From: Enterococcus avium ATCC 14025
Lineage (GTDB): Bacteria > Bacillota > Bacilli > Lactobacillales > Enterococcaceae
Length of the DNA: 64,000 nt
Direction of reading: 5' to 3'
Assembly: GCF_000406965.1 (NCBI RefSeq)
Contig: NZ_KE136363.1
Location: forward strand, 476,194 to 540,193
This document shows positions 37,357 to 49,048 of the stretch, in pieces. The position numbers and the translations under genes are program-made. A model generated the notes under the pieces. That model saw only the letters and a list, made by a program, of their open reading frames with translations, was not told the origin of the DNA and searched no databases. Numbering within the stretch: position 1 is the first letter of the stretch; each line of letters opens with the position of its first letter.

Positions 37357-37992
37357 ATGAACAACCTTAGTTTATCTCAACAGTATCTGCTTTTTACCAT
37401 GAATCGCCAAGGAAAAATCTCTTCACTCAATTACTACGTTGGTATGTGCCTCGTTATGGCAGGTCTTCTGGATCTGCAAAAAGCGAATGTACTCGAATTA
37501 AATAATAAGGAAGTAATTCTCCTATCAAATGAGCTGCCTGAAGATTTACAATACCTCGACTGCCTTTTGGAAAAAATCACGGGACTAAAAAAGAAACGCA
37601 TCGAAGCTATTGCCAATGCGTACGGTACGACATTCTTTGAAAAAGATATCAAACAATTAGTTTCCCAGATCCGTGATTCACTTATTGAAGCCGAAGAAGT
37701 GTCAATAAAAAAAGATTCGCATGCACTTGCCTATATCGCTAAAGAAGAAACAGTCGCAAAATTGGTCTTTCGTTTAGAAAACATGAATCCATTGGATCGT
37801 GACGGATTAACCTTAGCTATTTTGCTTAAAAAATCGAGCATCTTGAAGAAGTACATTGAAAAAGAAAATCGAAAAATACTTGAGGCAAAAATTAGAGAAG
37901 CCAAAAATGAGCCTGTTTCGAAACAAACCAACACAATGATCTCTCAGCTTGATTGGCTAGTGGGGGCAATGGCTACAATAACCATTGTTTAA
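37357..37992 (+). CDS. GPP34 (GOLPH3)-like protein
   Basis: 211-residue, mainly helical protein. LSLSQQYLLFTMNRQGKIS, GMCLVMAGLLDLQKANVLEL and GLTLAILLKKSSILKKYI correspond in order and spacing to the GPP34/GOLPH3 fold, which in eukaryotes binds phosphatidylinositol 4-phosphate on Golgi membranes. Bacterial members are of unknown role. The C-terminus ends with hydrophobic WLVGAMATITIV, which could insert into the membrane. AAGGAG is 8 bases before the ATG, and TATACT at 37322-37327 is a possible -10 box. The divergent Rgg regulator may control it. The family call is by eye. Confidence 0.6.
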   Translation: MNNLSLSQQYLLFTMNRQGKISSLNYYVGMCLVMAGLLDLQKANVLELNNKEVILLSNELPEDLQYLDCLLEKITGLKKKRIEAIANAYGTTFFEKDIKQLVSQIRDSLIEAEEVSIKKDSHALAYIAKEETVAKLVFRLENMNPLDRDGLTLAILLKKSSILKKYIEKENRKILEAKIREAKNEPVSKQTNTMISQLDWLVGAMATITIV

Positions 37993-38110
37993 ATGAGGGA
38001 AATAAAATCAGCTTAATTATTTTATAGGTCACTTCAGACAATTCTGCTTAACAGTTTTTCCAATAATTCAGTCTAAACTTCAGGAAGAAATATAGTCTTA
38101 AATAGGCTAT

Positions 38111-38158
38111 AAAAAAAAGTCAAAATCCTTTTTCTAAAGGATTTTGACTTTTTTTTTA
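38111..38158. terminator. Bidirectional terminator between GPP34-like gene and pdhD
   Basis: AAAGTCAAAATCC pairs with GGATTTTGACTTT, with a flanking A-run on one side and T-run on the other. It serves the pdh operon on the minus strand and the plus-strand gene. Confidence 0.9.
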
Positions 38159-38162
38159 ACGT

Positions 38163-39569
38163 TTAAATGTGGATTGGTAAGCCTAATGCTAATTCTGATG
38201 CGTCCATCACGATTTCGCCTAATGATGGATGCGGATGAATCGTCAATGCGATATCTTCTGCATTCATACCAGATTCAATCGCTAAAGCAAGTTCTGAAAC
38301 CATATCACTTGCTCCAACACCAGCGATTTGACCACCAATGATAACATTGTCTTCCACGGTAGTTACTAAACGAATGAAGCCTTCTGTCTTGCCTAATGAC
38401 AAGGCACGACCGTTACCAGAGAATGGGAATTTGAAGGCTTTCGCTTCAAGTCCTGCTTCTTTAGCTTCTTTGATTGTCATTCCTACTGTGGCCAATTCTG
38501 GATCAGTGAATGCTACAGCAGGCATTGCTTTATAATCAACAGCTACTTTCTTGCCTGAAATGGCCTCAGCCGCAATTTTTGCTTCATAGCTTGCTTTGTG
38601 GGCTAAAGCTGCACCAGGAACGATGTCACCGATGGCATAAATACTTGGTACATTTGTGCGACCTTGTTTGTCTACCTTGATCAATCCGCGGTCAGTCATT
38701 TCGACACCTGCTTGTTCTAAGCCCATGTCGTTCGTGTTTGGACGACGGCCTACAGTTACCATCACGTAATCTGCGTCGACACTTTCTTCTTTACCATCAA
38801 CTTCATAACGAACGGTTACGCTATCGCCGTTATCAACCGCTTCGCGAGCCATTGCAGAGGTGACAACTTTAATACCCTTTTCTTTAAAATCTTTCTCAAC
38901 AAGCTGCACCATGTCTTTTTCGTAGGTCGGTAAAATCTGTGCCGTACCTTCGATAATCGTCACTTCAGCACCTAAATTAGCATAAGCTCCACCTAATTCG
39001 GCACCAATTACACCACCACCGATGATGACTAATTTTTCAGGTACTGCTTCTAAAGCCAACCCACCAGTAGAGTCGATCACACGTCCGCCGAATTTGAAGC
39101 CTGGAATCTCAATTGGACGAGAACCCGTCGCGACGATCGCATTGTTGAAAGAATAGGTTTGGGCTGAATCTGGATGAATCACACGCAAGTTTTTATCATC
39201 AACAAAGAAAGCTTCCCCTTCAATGATTTCTACTTTGTGTTTTTTCAACAAGAATTTAACACCTGACGTAAGCTTATTAACCACGCCATTTTCTTTCCAT
39301 TCTTGGGTTTTCGCAAAGTCTAGCTTTACATTTTCACTAGTTACACCAAACATGGAGGAATCTAGTGAATCTTGATAATGATGACCAGCAGAAATCAATG
39401 CTTTTGAAGGAACACAGCCGACATTTAAACAAACGCCGCCGATGTATTCCCGCTCAATGATCGCTACCTTTTGTCCCATTTCTGCGGCACGGATGGCGGC
39501 AACATAGCCGCCAGGTCCAGCACCGATTACAACTGTATCTAATTCAATGGCAAAATCTCCAACTACCAT
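38163..39569 (-). CDS. pdhD: Dihydrolipoyl dehydrogenase (E3 of PDH)
   Basis: 468-residue flavoprotein that reoxidises dihydrolipoyl groups of E2, producing NADH. FAD-binding [20 protein letters not shown], redox disulfide [15 protein letters not shown] near residue 45, NAD-binding [20 protein letters not shown], and the C-terminal catalytic His in HPHPSLGE are present. The ATG lies 7 bases past the pdhC stop. It ends the pdhABCD operon. Confidence 0.96.
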   Translation of the reverse strand: MVVGDFAIELDTVVIGAGPGGYVAAIRAAEMGQKVAIIEREYIGGVCLNVGCVPSKALISAGHHYQDSLDSSMFGVTSENVKLDFAKTQEWKENGVVNKLTSGVKFLLKKHKVEIIEGEAFFVDDKNLRVIHPDSAQTYSFNNAIVATGSRPIEIPGFKFGGRVIDSTGGLALEAVPEKLVIIGGGVIGAELGGAYANLGAEVTIIEGTAQILPTYEKDMVQLVEKDFKEKGIKVVTSAMAREAVDNGDSVTVRYEVDGKEESVDADYVMVTVGRRPNTNDMGLEQAGVEMTDRGLIKVDKQGRTNVPSIYAIGDIVPGAALAHKASYEAKIAAEAISGKKVAVDYKAMPAVAFTDPELATVGMTIKEAKEAGLEAKAFKFPFSGNGRALSLGKTEGFIRLVTTVEDNVIIGGQIAGVGASDMVSELALAIESGMNAEDIALTIHPHPSLGEIVMDASELALGLPIHI

Positions 39570-39576
39570 GATTTTA

Positions 39577-41235
39577 TCATCCTTCCATTAATAGTAATTC
39601 TGGATCAGCTAATAAACGTTTAATATTGTTCATCGCTTTTTGTGCTGTCGCCCCATCGACGATACGATGATCGAAGCTTAATGAAAGTTTCATTACACGA
39701 CCAACCGCTAATTCGCCTTCATCGTTCACGATTGGTTGTTGCGCAATCGTTCCAACACCAAGAATGGCAACTTCAGGGTAGTTAATTACTGGAGTGAACC
39801 AGCCGCCGCCAACGGAACCGATATTAGAAATCGTGATTGTTCCATTACGCATGTCATCTGCAGCCAATTTTCCATCATGAGCCAAAGCAGCTTTTTCATT
39901 GATTTCATCGGCGATTTTGAACATGCCTTTTGTATCAGCATTTTTAACGTTTGGTACATACAAGCCATGATCTGTATCCGTTGCGATACCGATGTTATAG
40001 TAATTTTTATACACAATTTCTTGCGCAGCATCATCAATTGATGCATTCAAGACTGGGTATTTTTTGACTGTTGCAGTCAATGCTTTAACCACATATGGCA
40101 AGAAGGTTAATTTCGTACCATTGTCCAAAGCCACTTGTTTGAACTTCTTACGATGATCCCAAAGTTTAGACACTTCAACTTCATCATGCAAGGTTACATG
40201 TGGTGCCGTATGTTTGCTATTTACCATTGCTTTAGCAATTGCTTTACGTGTTGGTGTCATCTTCTCACGAGTTTCCATTTCGCCCATGTTAGAAGTAAAT
40301 GGTTGCGCTGGTTTCTCTGCTTTTGCAGCTGGCGCACTTGAAGTTGCTGCTGCCGTATCAGTGGCTTGAGCTTCTGATTTCGCTGGTGCTGCTTGTCCTC
40401 CATCTGAAACGAATGTGTCAATATCTTCTTTGGTAATACGTCCGCCTTTACCTGTAGCAGTTACTTGTGTGATGTCGACATCCTTTTCACGTGCATATTG
40501 ACGAACAGATGGCATCGCCAATACGCGCTTGTCTGGATTGCTTGCTTCAACAACTGAAGAATCCGCTTTTGCTTCTGTTTTTGCTGTCTCTGCTGGTGTA
40601 GAGGATTCACTTGAAGATGCGCTAGAATCATTGTGTCCAGGTGCATCGATTTCTACTAAGACATCCCCAACATTTGCTACTGTTCCTTCGTCTACGATGA
40701 TCTTTTTGATTGTTCCTGTTACAGGTGATGGAATTTCTTCCACTGATTTATCATTTTGTACTTCTAGTAACGTGTCGTCTTCTTCGATCTTGTCCCCAGA
40801 CTTCACGAACCACTTAACGATTTCGCCTTCTGCAATACCTTCACCAATATCTGGTAATTTGAATTGGTAGACTCCGCCGCCAGCATTGGAACCGTCGCTT
40901 TCAGCTTTATCGCTGTCTGCAGTTGGTTCAGCCGCCGGAGCAGCAGGTGTTTGTGATTCAGCAGCTACACCTGAATCACCTTCATTATCTTCATGTCCTG
41001 GTGCATCAATTTCAACGAGAACATCGCCAACATTTGCTACTGTTCCTTCGTCTACGATAATTTTTTTGATTGTTCCTGTTACAGGTGATGGAATTTCTTC
41101 CACTGATTTATCATTTTGTACTTCTAGTAAAGTATCATCTTCGTTAATTGTGTCGCCAGCTTTGACGAACCATTTAACGATCTCACCTTCTGCAATGCCT
41201 TCACCGATGTCGGGCAATTTAAATTGGTAAGCCAT
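39577..41235 (-). CDS. pdhC: Dihydrolipoamide acetyltransferase (E2 of PDH) with two lipoyl domains
   Basis: 552-residue E2 core that carries acetyl groups on lipoyl-lysine to CoA. Two near-identical lipoyl domains (residues ~2-76 and ~122-196), each with lipoylated Lys in [15 protein letters not shown], are joined by Ala/Pro/Ser/Glu-rich linkers. A peripheral subunit-binding domain follows near residue 240 ([17 protein letters not shown]) and the catalytic domain ends with [17 protein letters not shown]. The two lipoyl coding segments are exactly 360 bases apart and share a 104-base block with two differences. AAGGAG precedes the ATG. Confidence 0.96.
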   Translation of the reverse strand: MAYQFKLPDIGEGIAEGEIVKWFVKAGDTINEDDTLLEVQNDKSVEEIPSPVTGTIKKIIVDEGTVANVGDVLVEIDAPGHEDNEGDSGVAAESQTPAAPAAEPTADSDKAESDGSNAGGGVYQFKLPDIGEGIAEGEIVKWFVKSGDKIEEDDTLLEVQNDKSVEEIPSPVTGTIKKIIVDEGTVANVGDVLVEIDAPGHNDSSASSSESSTPAETAKTEAKADSSVVEASNPDKRVLAMPSVRQYAREKDVDITQVTATGKGGRITKEDIDTFVSDGGQAAPAKSEAQATDTAAATSSAPAAKAEKPAQPFTSNMGEMETREKMTPTRKAIAKAMVNSKHTAPHVTLHDEVEVSKLWDHRKKFKQVALDNGTKLTFLPYVVKALTATVKKYPVLNASIDDAAQEIVYKNYYNIGIATDTDHGLYVPNVKNADTKGMFKIADEINEKAALAHDGKLAADDMRNGTITISNIGSVGGGWFTPVINYPEVAILGVGTIAQQPIVNDEGELAVGRVMKLSLSFDHRIVDGATAQKAMNNIKRLLADPELLLMEG

Positions 41236-41312
41236 GTTTTTTCGCTCCTTATACTAATGTATTTATTTTTTCTAAGATCCGAAAAAATAAGTCTGCTGTT
41301 TGTAACGTAGGT

Positions 41313-42290
41313 TTAAAATTCTACGATTTCTTTTACTTTTGCTTCAATATCTGCTGCATTTGGCAACCAGATTCCTTCTGCTTGTCCGAATGGGAAAATC
41401 GTATCTGGAGCAGAAACTCGTCCGATCGGTGCTTCTAGTGAAAGAATAGCACGTTCAGAAATCTCTGAGATAACTTGTGCAGAAACACCTGCTTGTTTTT
41501 GCGCTTCTTGAACAACGACTACACGACCAGTTTTTTCAACGGACTTAATGATCGTTTCAACATCAAGTGGTGCAACAGTACGCAAATCGATGATTTCTGC
41601 ATTGATGTTTTCTTTCGCTAAGTTATCTGCTGCTTTGATCGCTTCACGAACCATTGCGCCGTAAGTGATGATTGAAACATCAGAACCTTCTTTTGTAACA
41701 GCCGCTTTATCCAATGGCACTTCATAGATTCCTTCAGGAACTTCTTCACGGAATGAACGATACAATTTCATGTGTTCTAAAAAGACTACTGGGTCATTGT
41801 TACGGATTGATGCAATCAACAAACCTTTTGCATCATACGGATTTGACGGAATAACCACGCGCAAGCCTGGAGATTGAGCCATTAATCCTTCTAAATTATC
41901 GGAATGAAGCTCAGGTGTATGCACACCGCCACCAAATGGTGCCCGAATCGTGATCGGTAAGTTTCTTGTATTTCCCATACGGTAACGAGTACGAGCCATT
42001 TGTCCAACAATTTCATCCATTGCCTCGAATACGAAACCAAAGAATTGAATTTCAGGGACAGGTCGGAAGCCTTGCAAGGCTAACCCAAAAGCAAGTCCAG
42101 CAATACCAGATTCAGCTAATGGTGTATCAAAAACTTGATCTTCACCGAATTTTTCTTGAAGACCTTCAGTGGCACGGAATACGCCGCCGTTCTTACCAAC
42201 GTCTTCACCGAAAATTAAAACTTCTTTATCTTTTTCAAGCATCAGAGCTAAGGCATCTGTAATTGCTTGGATCATCGTTTTTTGTGCCAT
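41313..42290 (-). CDS. pdhB: Pyruvate dehydrogenase E1 beta subunit
   Basis: 325-residue subunit of the thiamine-diphosphate dependent E1, forming an alpha2beta2 tetramer with PdhA. It begins [19 protein letters not shown] and contains [18 protein letters not shown] and [18 protein letters not shown]. The ATG is 2 bases after the pdhA stop, with AAGGAG inside the pdhA end, so translation is coupled. Confidence 0.96.
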   Translation of the reverse strand: MAQKTMIQAITDALALMLEKDKEVLIFGEDVGKNGGVFRATEGLQEKFGEDQVFDTPLAESGIAGLAFGLALQGFRPVPEIQFFGFVFEAMDEIVGQMARTRYRMGNTRNLPITIRAPFGGGVHTPELHSDNLEGLMAQSPGLRVVIPSNPYDAKGLLIASIRNNDPVVFLEHMKLYRSFREEVPEGIYEVPLDKAAVTKEGSDVSIITYGAMVREAIKAADNLAKENINAEIIDLRTVAPLDVETIIKSVEKTGRVVVVQEAQKQAGVSAQVISEISERAILSLEAPIGRVSAPDTIFPFGQAEGIWLPNAADIEAKVKEIVEF

Positions 42291-42292
42291 GA

Positions 42293-43751
<1,459 letters not shown>

Positions 43752-43787
43752 AAAAAAGAAACAGAAGGACAACACAGGTCCTTCTGT
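43752..43787 (-). terminator. mgtA terminator
   Basis: ACAGAAGGAC (43761-43770) pairs perfectly with GTCCTTCTGT (43778-43787); the A6 run upstream becomes the U-tract in minus-strand RNA. Confidence 0.9.
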
Positions 43788-43793
43788 TATAGT

Positions 43794-46403
43794 TCAGATC
43801 CATTCTTTTGCAATTTTTATATACAATACTTTTCCTAGTTGTGTTGCCAGCATGTAAGCAAGAACAATTCCTGCATACCATAGCCAATAACTATTTGGCA
43901 AATGAACAAAATCAAATTGCTCAGCTAACGGTGTTAGTACGACTAATGCTCCTACTACTACTGCCATTAATAAGCTGACAAACACCTGCGGAGCTGGACG
44001 GCTTTGGATAAAAGGAATTTTCTTTGTTCTTACCATTAAAACTACCAACGCTTGTGTGGTTAATCCAATCATGAACCAGCCTGTTTGAAATAGATTTTGC
44101 GCACCAACCGTATTCGCTCCGAATACAAACCACATGACTAAAAACGTAATGATATCAAACACAGAACTGATAGGTCCAATACACAGGGTAAATTTTAACA
44201 ACCCTTTTGTTTCCCATTTTGTTGGCACCTGCAATTCTTCATCATCCACATTGTCCCATGGAATTGTTAGTTGAGCGAAATCATAAATTAAATTTTGCAA
44301 TAACAATTGAAGTGATAGCATGGGTAAAAATGGTAGAAATGCACTAGCAATTAAAATCGAGAAAACATTCCCAAAATTTGAGCTGATGGTGATCTTAATG
44401 TATTTCATCATATTGCTGAATACTCGTCGTCCTTCAATCACACCATTTTCTAGAACGCCTAAGCTTTTTTCTAATAAAATAATGGAACTAGCATCCTTTG
44501 TGATGTCGGCTGCTGTATCAACCGAAATTCCGACATCTGCTTTTCTTAAAGCAGGTGCATCATTGATGCCATCACCCATAAAGCCAACAGTGTGTCCCTT
44601 ATTTTGCAAAGCTTCAATGATTCGTGATTTTTGCATCGGATTTAGTTTTGCAAACAGATTTGTAGTTTCAGCTGCTTGATACAGTTCATCGTCTGACATT
44701 TCATCGATTTGATTACCTAACACATATTGATCTGCAGGGATTCCCACATCCTGACAAACTTTTTGTGCCACGATCGCATTGTCGCCTGTTAGAACTTTTA
44801 CCGCTACTCCGTGCTGCTGCAAGGATTTAATTGCCGGTTTAGCTGATGCCTTGGCAGGATCAAGGAAGCCCATGAAGCCCACCAAGGTCATATCTTTTTC
44901 ATCATCTGTTGAATAGATGGCTTCATCATGTGCGTCACGACGAACAGCTACTGTAATGACACGCATGCCTTGACGATTCATTTTTTCATTGACGGTTTGT
45001 AGCTGTTGGCGAATTTCTGGGGTTAACTCTAGAATCTCTCCATCAATCTCCACATATTTACAAATTGCTGCCATTTCTTCAACCGCGCCCTTAGTGATCA
45101 TCAATTGATGCTCGTCTGTTTTCATCACGACAGTTAAACGGCGACGAGAAAAATCAAAGGGAATCTCATCAATTTTTTGAACCATTTGATAGGGCAAATG
45201 TCGATCTTGTTCTTCAAAATAATTGATTACGGCAATATCCATCAAATTCTTCCAGCCCGTTTGATAGGTAGAATTCATGAATGCAAGGTCTAATACTTGT
45301 TCGTTTTCATTTCCTAAAGGGTCCAAATGTTGAACCAAAACAACTCGATCTTCCGTAATTGTCCCAGTTTTATCTGTACAGAGGACATCCATTCCACCTA
45401 AATTTTGGATTGAAGCCAACTCTTTCACAATCACTTTGTGTTTCGATAATGTCAATGCTCCTTTTGCCAAGTTAGAGCTCACAATCATCGGCAACATTTC
45501 AGGCGTCAAGCCGACTGAAACTGCAATGGCGAAGAAGAAGGCACTGCTCCAATCACCCTTCGTTAAGCCGTTTATCAGAAAAACTAATGGAAAAAGAATC
45601 ATAACCATCCGCAGTAATAATTTGCTGACTCTAGCTAATCCTAAATCAAATGACGTTTTCCCCCGTTTGGATGTGGCATTTTTGGCGATATCTCCGAAAA
45701 ATGTTTGCTGACCCGTTTTTAAAATAATGGCTTTTCCTTGACCACTTAGCACATCCGTTCCCATAAAAACCAGATTTGTTAAGTCTAATGCTGTGGCTTC
45801 TTCCGTCAATTCCTTGTCTTTTACTAGAAATTTTTCAACAGGCATCGATTCTCCTGTTAACGACGATTGGTTAACAAAAAGGTCTTTTGTCCAAATCAAT
45901 ACGGCATCTGCTGGAATCATATCACCAGTTGCTAACGTCAAAATATCACCAGGGACGACTTCATCCATCGGAATTTCTTTCGTTTCTCCATTACGGGTAA
46001 TTGCCGCAGTATTTTCGATCATTTCCTTTAATTCGATGCTTGCCTTTTGCGAACGGTATTCTTGAATAAAGGTAATCAGCACACTAGCCAAAATCATGAT
46101 CGTCATAACAACCGCCGCTTCTATGTCATTGGTTAATAAGGAAACAATTGCTAATGCAGCTAAGACATACACGAACGGATCATTAAATGCTTGTAAAAAC
46201 AGCAAAATTCCTGGTGTTGGCTTCTGTGCTGAGACTTCATTTGGACCATATTCTTCCAATCGGCTTTGTGCATCTTCTTCAGATAATCCCTGTAAAGAGG
46301 TTCTCAGGTTTAGAAAAAGATCACGATCAGATAAAATCGCTAATTTCTTTAGCTCTTGGTCTTTGTTGACTTTGCGAGCAAGAAGGCTTTTTTTGTTCAT
46401 CAT
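43794..46403 (-). CDS. mgtA: Magnesium-translocating P-type ATPase (MgtA-type)
   Basis: 869-residue P3B-type ATPase importing Mg2+. It has the cation ATPase N-terminal domain (LQGLSEEDAQSRLEEYGPN), the phosphorylation motif VLCTDKTGTITEDR near residue 341, the hinge MGDGINDAPALRKADVGIS, and about ten membrane segments, ending IKIAKEWI. Its leader holds an M-box riboswitch with terminator, so expression should rise when intracellular Mg2+ falls. AGGAGG lies 7 bases before tandem ATGATG. The AA length matches MgtA. Confidence 0.95.
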   Translation of the reverse strand: MMNKKSLLARKVNKDQELKKLAILSDRDLFLNLRTSLQGLSEEDAQSRLEEYGPNEVSAQKPTPGILLFLQAFNDPFVYVLAALAIVSLLTNDIEAAVVMTIMILASVLITFIQEYRSQKASIELKEMIENTAAITRNGETKEIPMDEVVPGDILTLATGDMIPADAVLIWTKDLFVNQSSLTGESMPVEKFLVKDKELTEEATALDLTNLVFMGTDVLSGQGKAIILKTGQQTFFGDIAKNATSKRGKTSFDLGLARVSKLLLRMVMILFPLVFLINGLTKGDWSSAFFFAIAVSVGLTPEMLPMIVSSNLAKGALTLSKHKVIVKELASIQNLGGMDVLCTDKTGTITEDRVVLVQHLDPLGNENEQVLDLAFMNSTYQTGWKNLMDIAVINYFEEQDRHLPYQMVQKIDEIPFDFSRRRLTVVMKTDEHQLMITKGAVEEMAAICKYVEIDGEILELTPEIRQQLQTVNEKMNRQGMRVITVAVRRDAHDEAIYSTDDEKDMTLVGFMGFLDPAKASAKPAIKSLQQHGVAVKVLTGDNAIVAQKVCQDVGIPADQYVLGNQIDEMSDDELYQAAETTNLFAKLNPMQKSRIIEALQNKGHTVGFMGDGINDAPALRKADVGISVDTAADITKDASSIILLEKSLGVLENGVIEGRRVFSNMMKYIKITISSNFGNVFSILIASAFLPFLPMLSLQLLLQNLIYDFAQLTIPWDNVDDEELQVPTKWETKGLLKFTLCIGPISSVFDIITFLVMWFVFGANTVGAQNLFQTGWFMIGLTTQALVVLMVRTKKIPFIQSRPAPQVFVSLLMAVVVGALVVLTPLAEQFDFVHLPNSYWLWYAGIVLAYMLATQLGKVLYIKIAKEWI

Positions 46404-46530
46404 AATGGTTCCTCCTAAAATTCAGGACAACCGCAGTCGTCCGCGAGTAATTACTTTTCGGTCGACTATCTTCATGATCCATCTTCCTCACATCCTTTCA
46501 TTTCGTTAACAGTCTAGGCGCTTTAGGACA

Positions 46531-46566
46531 CAAATAAAGCGCGCACTCGAAAATGAGCACGCGCGA
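46531..46566 (-). terminator. M-box expression-platform terminator
   Basis: In minus-strand RNA GCGCGUGCUC pairs with GAGUGCGCGC (two G-U) around AUUUUC, followed by UUUAUUU. It lies between the aptamer and mgtA and is the likely Mg2+-induced stop. Confidence 0.85.
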
Positions 46567-46740
46567 AAGTTTCATTCATGTTCATCGTCGAGCTTTAGCA
46601 CTATAGGGCGTAGACAGAATCTGTCAGCTACGTTATGAATCACCTTCACGATAATCCCTGTTATACCCATTGGCGTCTCTCGACATTTTTGGGCAGTAGC
46701 CTGTGTCCGTATAGGAGCCTCACCTAACAATTAATTTAAT
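46567..46740 (-). ncRNA. M-box (ykoK leader) Mg2+ riboswitch aptamer
   Basis: On the minus strand the leader reads TTAGGTGAGGCTCCTATACG, then ACAGGCTACTGCCC, GAGACGCCAATGGG, TAACAGGGAT and GACAGATTCTGTC, the order of conserved elements of the M-box class. It ends with GTGCTAAAGCTCGAC before the terminator stem. M-boxes bind Mg2+ and stop transcription of Mg2+ transporter genes when the ion is plentiful, which fits mgtA directly downstream. Confidence 0.93.
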
Positions 46741-46750
46741 TTTCATCCTT

Positions 46751-46779
46751 ACTATAAGTCACTTACTTATCGGTGTCAA
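46751..46779 (-). promoter_or_regulatory. mgtA/M-box promoter
   Basis: On the minus strand a perfect -35 TTGACA (46774-46779) and -10 TATAGT (46751-46756) are separated by 17 bases. The -35 lies inside the last codons of the nitroreductase gene. Transcription would start at about 46744, just before the aptamer. Confidence 0.88.
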
Positions 46780-47506
46780 ACGTAACACTGAAAAATTTAT
46801 TGATTTTCAGAAATTCATCAACTTTTTTGTTTGGTGAACTGCTGAAATAATCTGCAAACTTTTTGCTCCATAATTTCGTTTCACGAGCCTCTGCAAATTT
46901 TTCCATCGTATCATCATACTCTTCAATCAAAGAATAATCGTAATCTTTATATGTGTCATAATGAATCACCGCTTCTTCTGGCAATCTTGGTTTTATTCGC
47001 ATATCCACATTAGGCTTTCCAATACTCAAGCCTGCGACCGGCAGCACATAATCGGGCAGTTTTAATAGTTTGCTTACCTCTGCAATATCTTTGCGAATAG
47101 ACCCCACAACTACAGAACCTAATCCCAATGCTTCAGTCGCAATTACTGCATTTTCCAACGCTAACGCTGTATCGGTAACAGCCGTGATCAATGGATCAAA
47201 TCCTTCGTTAATTCGATAATCCATCTCATACTGCTCAGCTACCTTTTGCGTCCGTTTCAAATCCGCTACAAATACTAAAAATACTGAACTATGCAGCATA
47301 TGAGAATTTCCAGGATTCATTGCCACGAGCTGCCGGCGGATCTCCGTATCCCTTACGACAATGATGCTGTACATTTGACCGTTCATCCAGCTGGGAGCTT
47401 GACGACTAGCTTGCAGAATCTTTTGCAGCTCTGCTTCTGATAATTGGTAGGTTTCATCAAAATTCCGATATGTTCTGTGCTGATTCATCACTTCTAACGC
47501 TTCCAT
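46763..47506 (-). CDS. NfsA/FRP-type nitroreductase family flavoprotein
   Basis: 247-residue FMN-dependent NAD(P)H oxidoreductase of the NfsA/flavin reductase P type. It starts MEALEVMNQHRTYRNFDET and has RQAPSWMNGQMYSIIVV, LGLGSVVVGSIRKDIAEV and LPVAGLSIGKPNVDMRIKPR, typical of the family. The reaction is likely reduction of quinones, nitro compounds or flavins. Its ATG directly follows the TAA of the MocR gene, with AGGAGG inside that gene, so translation is coupled. The mgtA promoter overlaps its 3' end. Confidence 0.88.
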   Translation of the reverse strand: MEALEVMNQHRTYRNFDETYQLSEAELQKILQASRQAPSWMNGQMYSIIVVRDTEIRRQLVAMNPGNSHMLHSSVFLVFVADLKRTQKVAEQYEMDYRINEGFDPLITAVTDTALALENAVIATEALGLGSVVVGSIRKDIAEVSKLLKLPDYVLPVAGLSIGKPNVDMRIKPRLPEEAVIHYDTYKDYDYSLIEEYDDTMEKFAEARETKLWSKKFADYFSSSPNKKVDEFLKINKFFSVTFDTDK

Positions 47507-48928
47507 TTAACTCCTCCTTAATTCCTTTGAAATTACAAACAACTTAGAAAAAAATTCTTGTCGTGTTTGATCCGTCATTCGAGTATAATTCACTCTCATT
47601 GCCATTGTATCATTACTAAATAAAAATGCGGGGGCAATCACTAATTTTTCTCGCAGAAAAATATCCCAATCTTTTCGGGTTAAGCGCTGATGACGCCAAG
47701 TCAGATATACATAAATGCCACCCTCGATAGACGATATATGCCAATCCTCAGCAATTGATTTTGCCTGATCAATAAAATCTTTGGCCTTCTGCTTTAAAGT
47801 AACAACTAATTCTGCTTGGTTCTGCTCGAATTGTGGATCTGTTAAGGCAGTATGTGCAATGACCTGCGGAAAAACACTGATAGAAAAATCCATCATTTGT
47901 TTGGCTTCAGATAAGCGTTGAATTAAATTTTGATCAGCCACGACCCAGCCAATTTTGATTGAAGAACCAAATATCTTTGAAAGTGAACCTAGATGAATGA
48001 CTTGGTGGGGAGCAAGTTCTTTTAAAGACGGCGGCGTTTTCCCGAAATTCATCTCGCTGAACACTTCATCTTCTACGATCGGCAGCTGGTATTTAAGACT
48101 GAGTTCGATTAACTCATTTCTGCGTTTCTCCGACATCGTTGTCCCAGTTGGATTTTGAAAAGTCGGATTGAGAATAATCAGTTTGATTTTTTTAGTCAGA
48201 ATCAATTGTTCCAATTTATCAATCCTCATTCCTTCCCGATCCATTTCTACGCCATAGAGTCTGACCCCGGCGCTAGCAAAAATTGGTAGGGAGTATAAAA
48301 ATGAAGGATCTTCAATTGCCACACTATCTCCACTTTGGAGCATCACCTGCAATAATAAAAACATTGCTTGTTGTGCGCCTGAAGTAATTAGGACTTGATT
48401 CGAAGAGACATCGATTTTCTGCTCTAACTTGATTCGCTGACAGATTACTTGCTGCAAAGGACGATAGCCTAATGGACTTTGCTTTTTTTCTTCAAGCAAT
48501 AACTCTTCCCATGTATAGGAAGGAAAACGAAAATCTGGAATCATACTTAACGGCAGTTCCCCTGAGTACAGATCAATAGCATCAGGATTCTTCAGCAATG
48601 GATAAGCTTTTTCTACAAATGGTTCCTTTGGAAGAGTCTCCTGCGTAAATAAGCTGCGCCAATCCACTCTGGGAATAGTGCTTCGTCCCCAGTTTCCTTC
48701 GTTCACAATGGTTCCGCTGCCTTGTCGCCGCAATACCCAGCCAAGACTAGCCAGTTCCTCCAATGCGTGAACAACGGTTGAACGATTCACTTGATAATAT
48801 TCTGCTAGTTTGCGTTCTGCGGGTAGCTTATCCCCTGGTTGCAACGTGCCGTCTTGAATATAGGAGATAATCTGTTCGATAATTTGTTGATAGATTGGGG
48901 TCGTTTTTTTCTCCGCTAATTGCCACAT
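47507..48928 (-). CDS. MocR/PdxR family regulator (GntR HTH + aminotransferase domain)
   Basis: 473-residue transcription factor. Residues 1-70 form a GntR winged helix (YIQDGTLQPGDKLPAERKLA and YQVNRSTVVHALEEL). The rest has a class I aminotransferase fold with the PLP-binding Lys in HLGSLSKIFGSSIKIGW. MocR proteins sense PLP or amino acids and often control pdx or gab genes. Here the coupled gene downstream encodes a nitroreductase, so the target may be that gene. The start is the ATG at 48928; no strong ribosome binding site is visible. Confidence 0.88.
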   Translation of the reverse strand: MWQLAEKKTTPIYQQIIEQIISYIQDGTLQPGDKLPAERKLAEYYQVNRSTVVHALEELASLGWVLRRQGSGTIVNEGNWGRSTIPRVDWRSLFTQETLPKEPFVEKAYPLLKNPDAIDLYSGELPLSMIPDFRFPSYTWEELLLEEKKQSPLGYRPLQQVICQRIKLEQKIDVSSNQVLITSGAQQAMFLLLQVMLQSGDSVAIEDPSFLYSLPIFASAGVRLYGVEMDREGMRIDKLEQLILTKKIKLIILNPTFQNPTGTTMSEKRRNELIELSLKYQLPIVEDEVFSEMNFGKTPPSLKELAPHQVIHLGSLSKIFGSSIKIGWVVADQNLIQRLSEAKQMMDFSISVFPQVIAHTALTDPQFEQNQAELVVTLKQKAKDFIDQAKSIAEDWHISSIEGGIYVYLTWRHQRLTRKDWDIFLREKLVIAPAFLFSNDTMAMRVNYTRMTDQTRQEFFSKLFVISKELRRS

Positions 48929-49048
48929 ACGTTTTCCTCACTTATTATTGGATGACTTAAAACTAAACCAATTATACTTTGCTGTCAAACGTACAAAAAG
49001 CTCCTGAAAGGAATTATCAAATGCATTTTGAAATACGTCAGAAAATAT

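Noticed and set aside
37180-37360. Short peptides MKLTIQQLIKLVERNYC... and MKKQQENKIIEKIV... as Rgg pheromone genes
   Set aside because: Neither has a ribosome binding site, and they are charged and not hydrophobic at the C-terminus as SHP peptides are.
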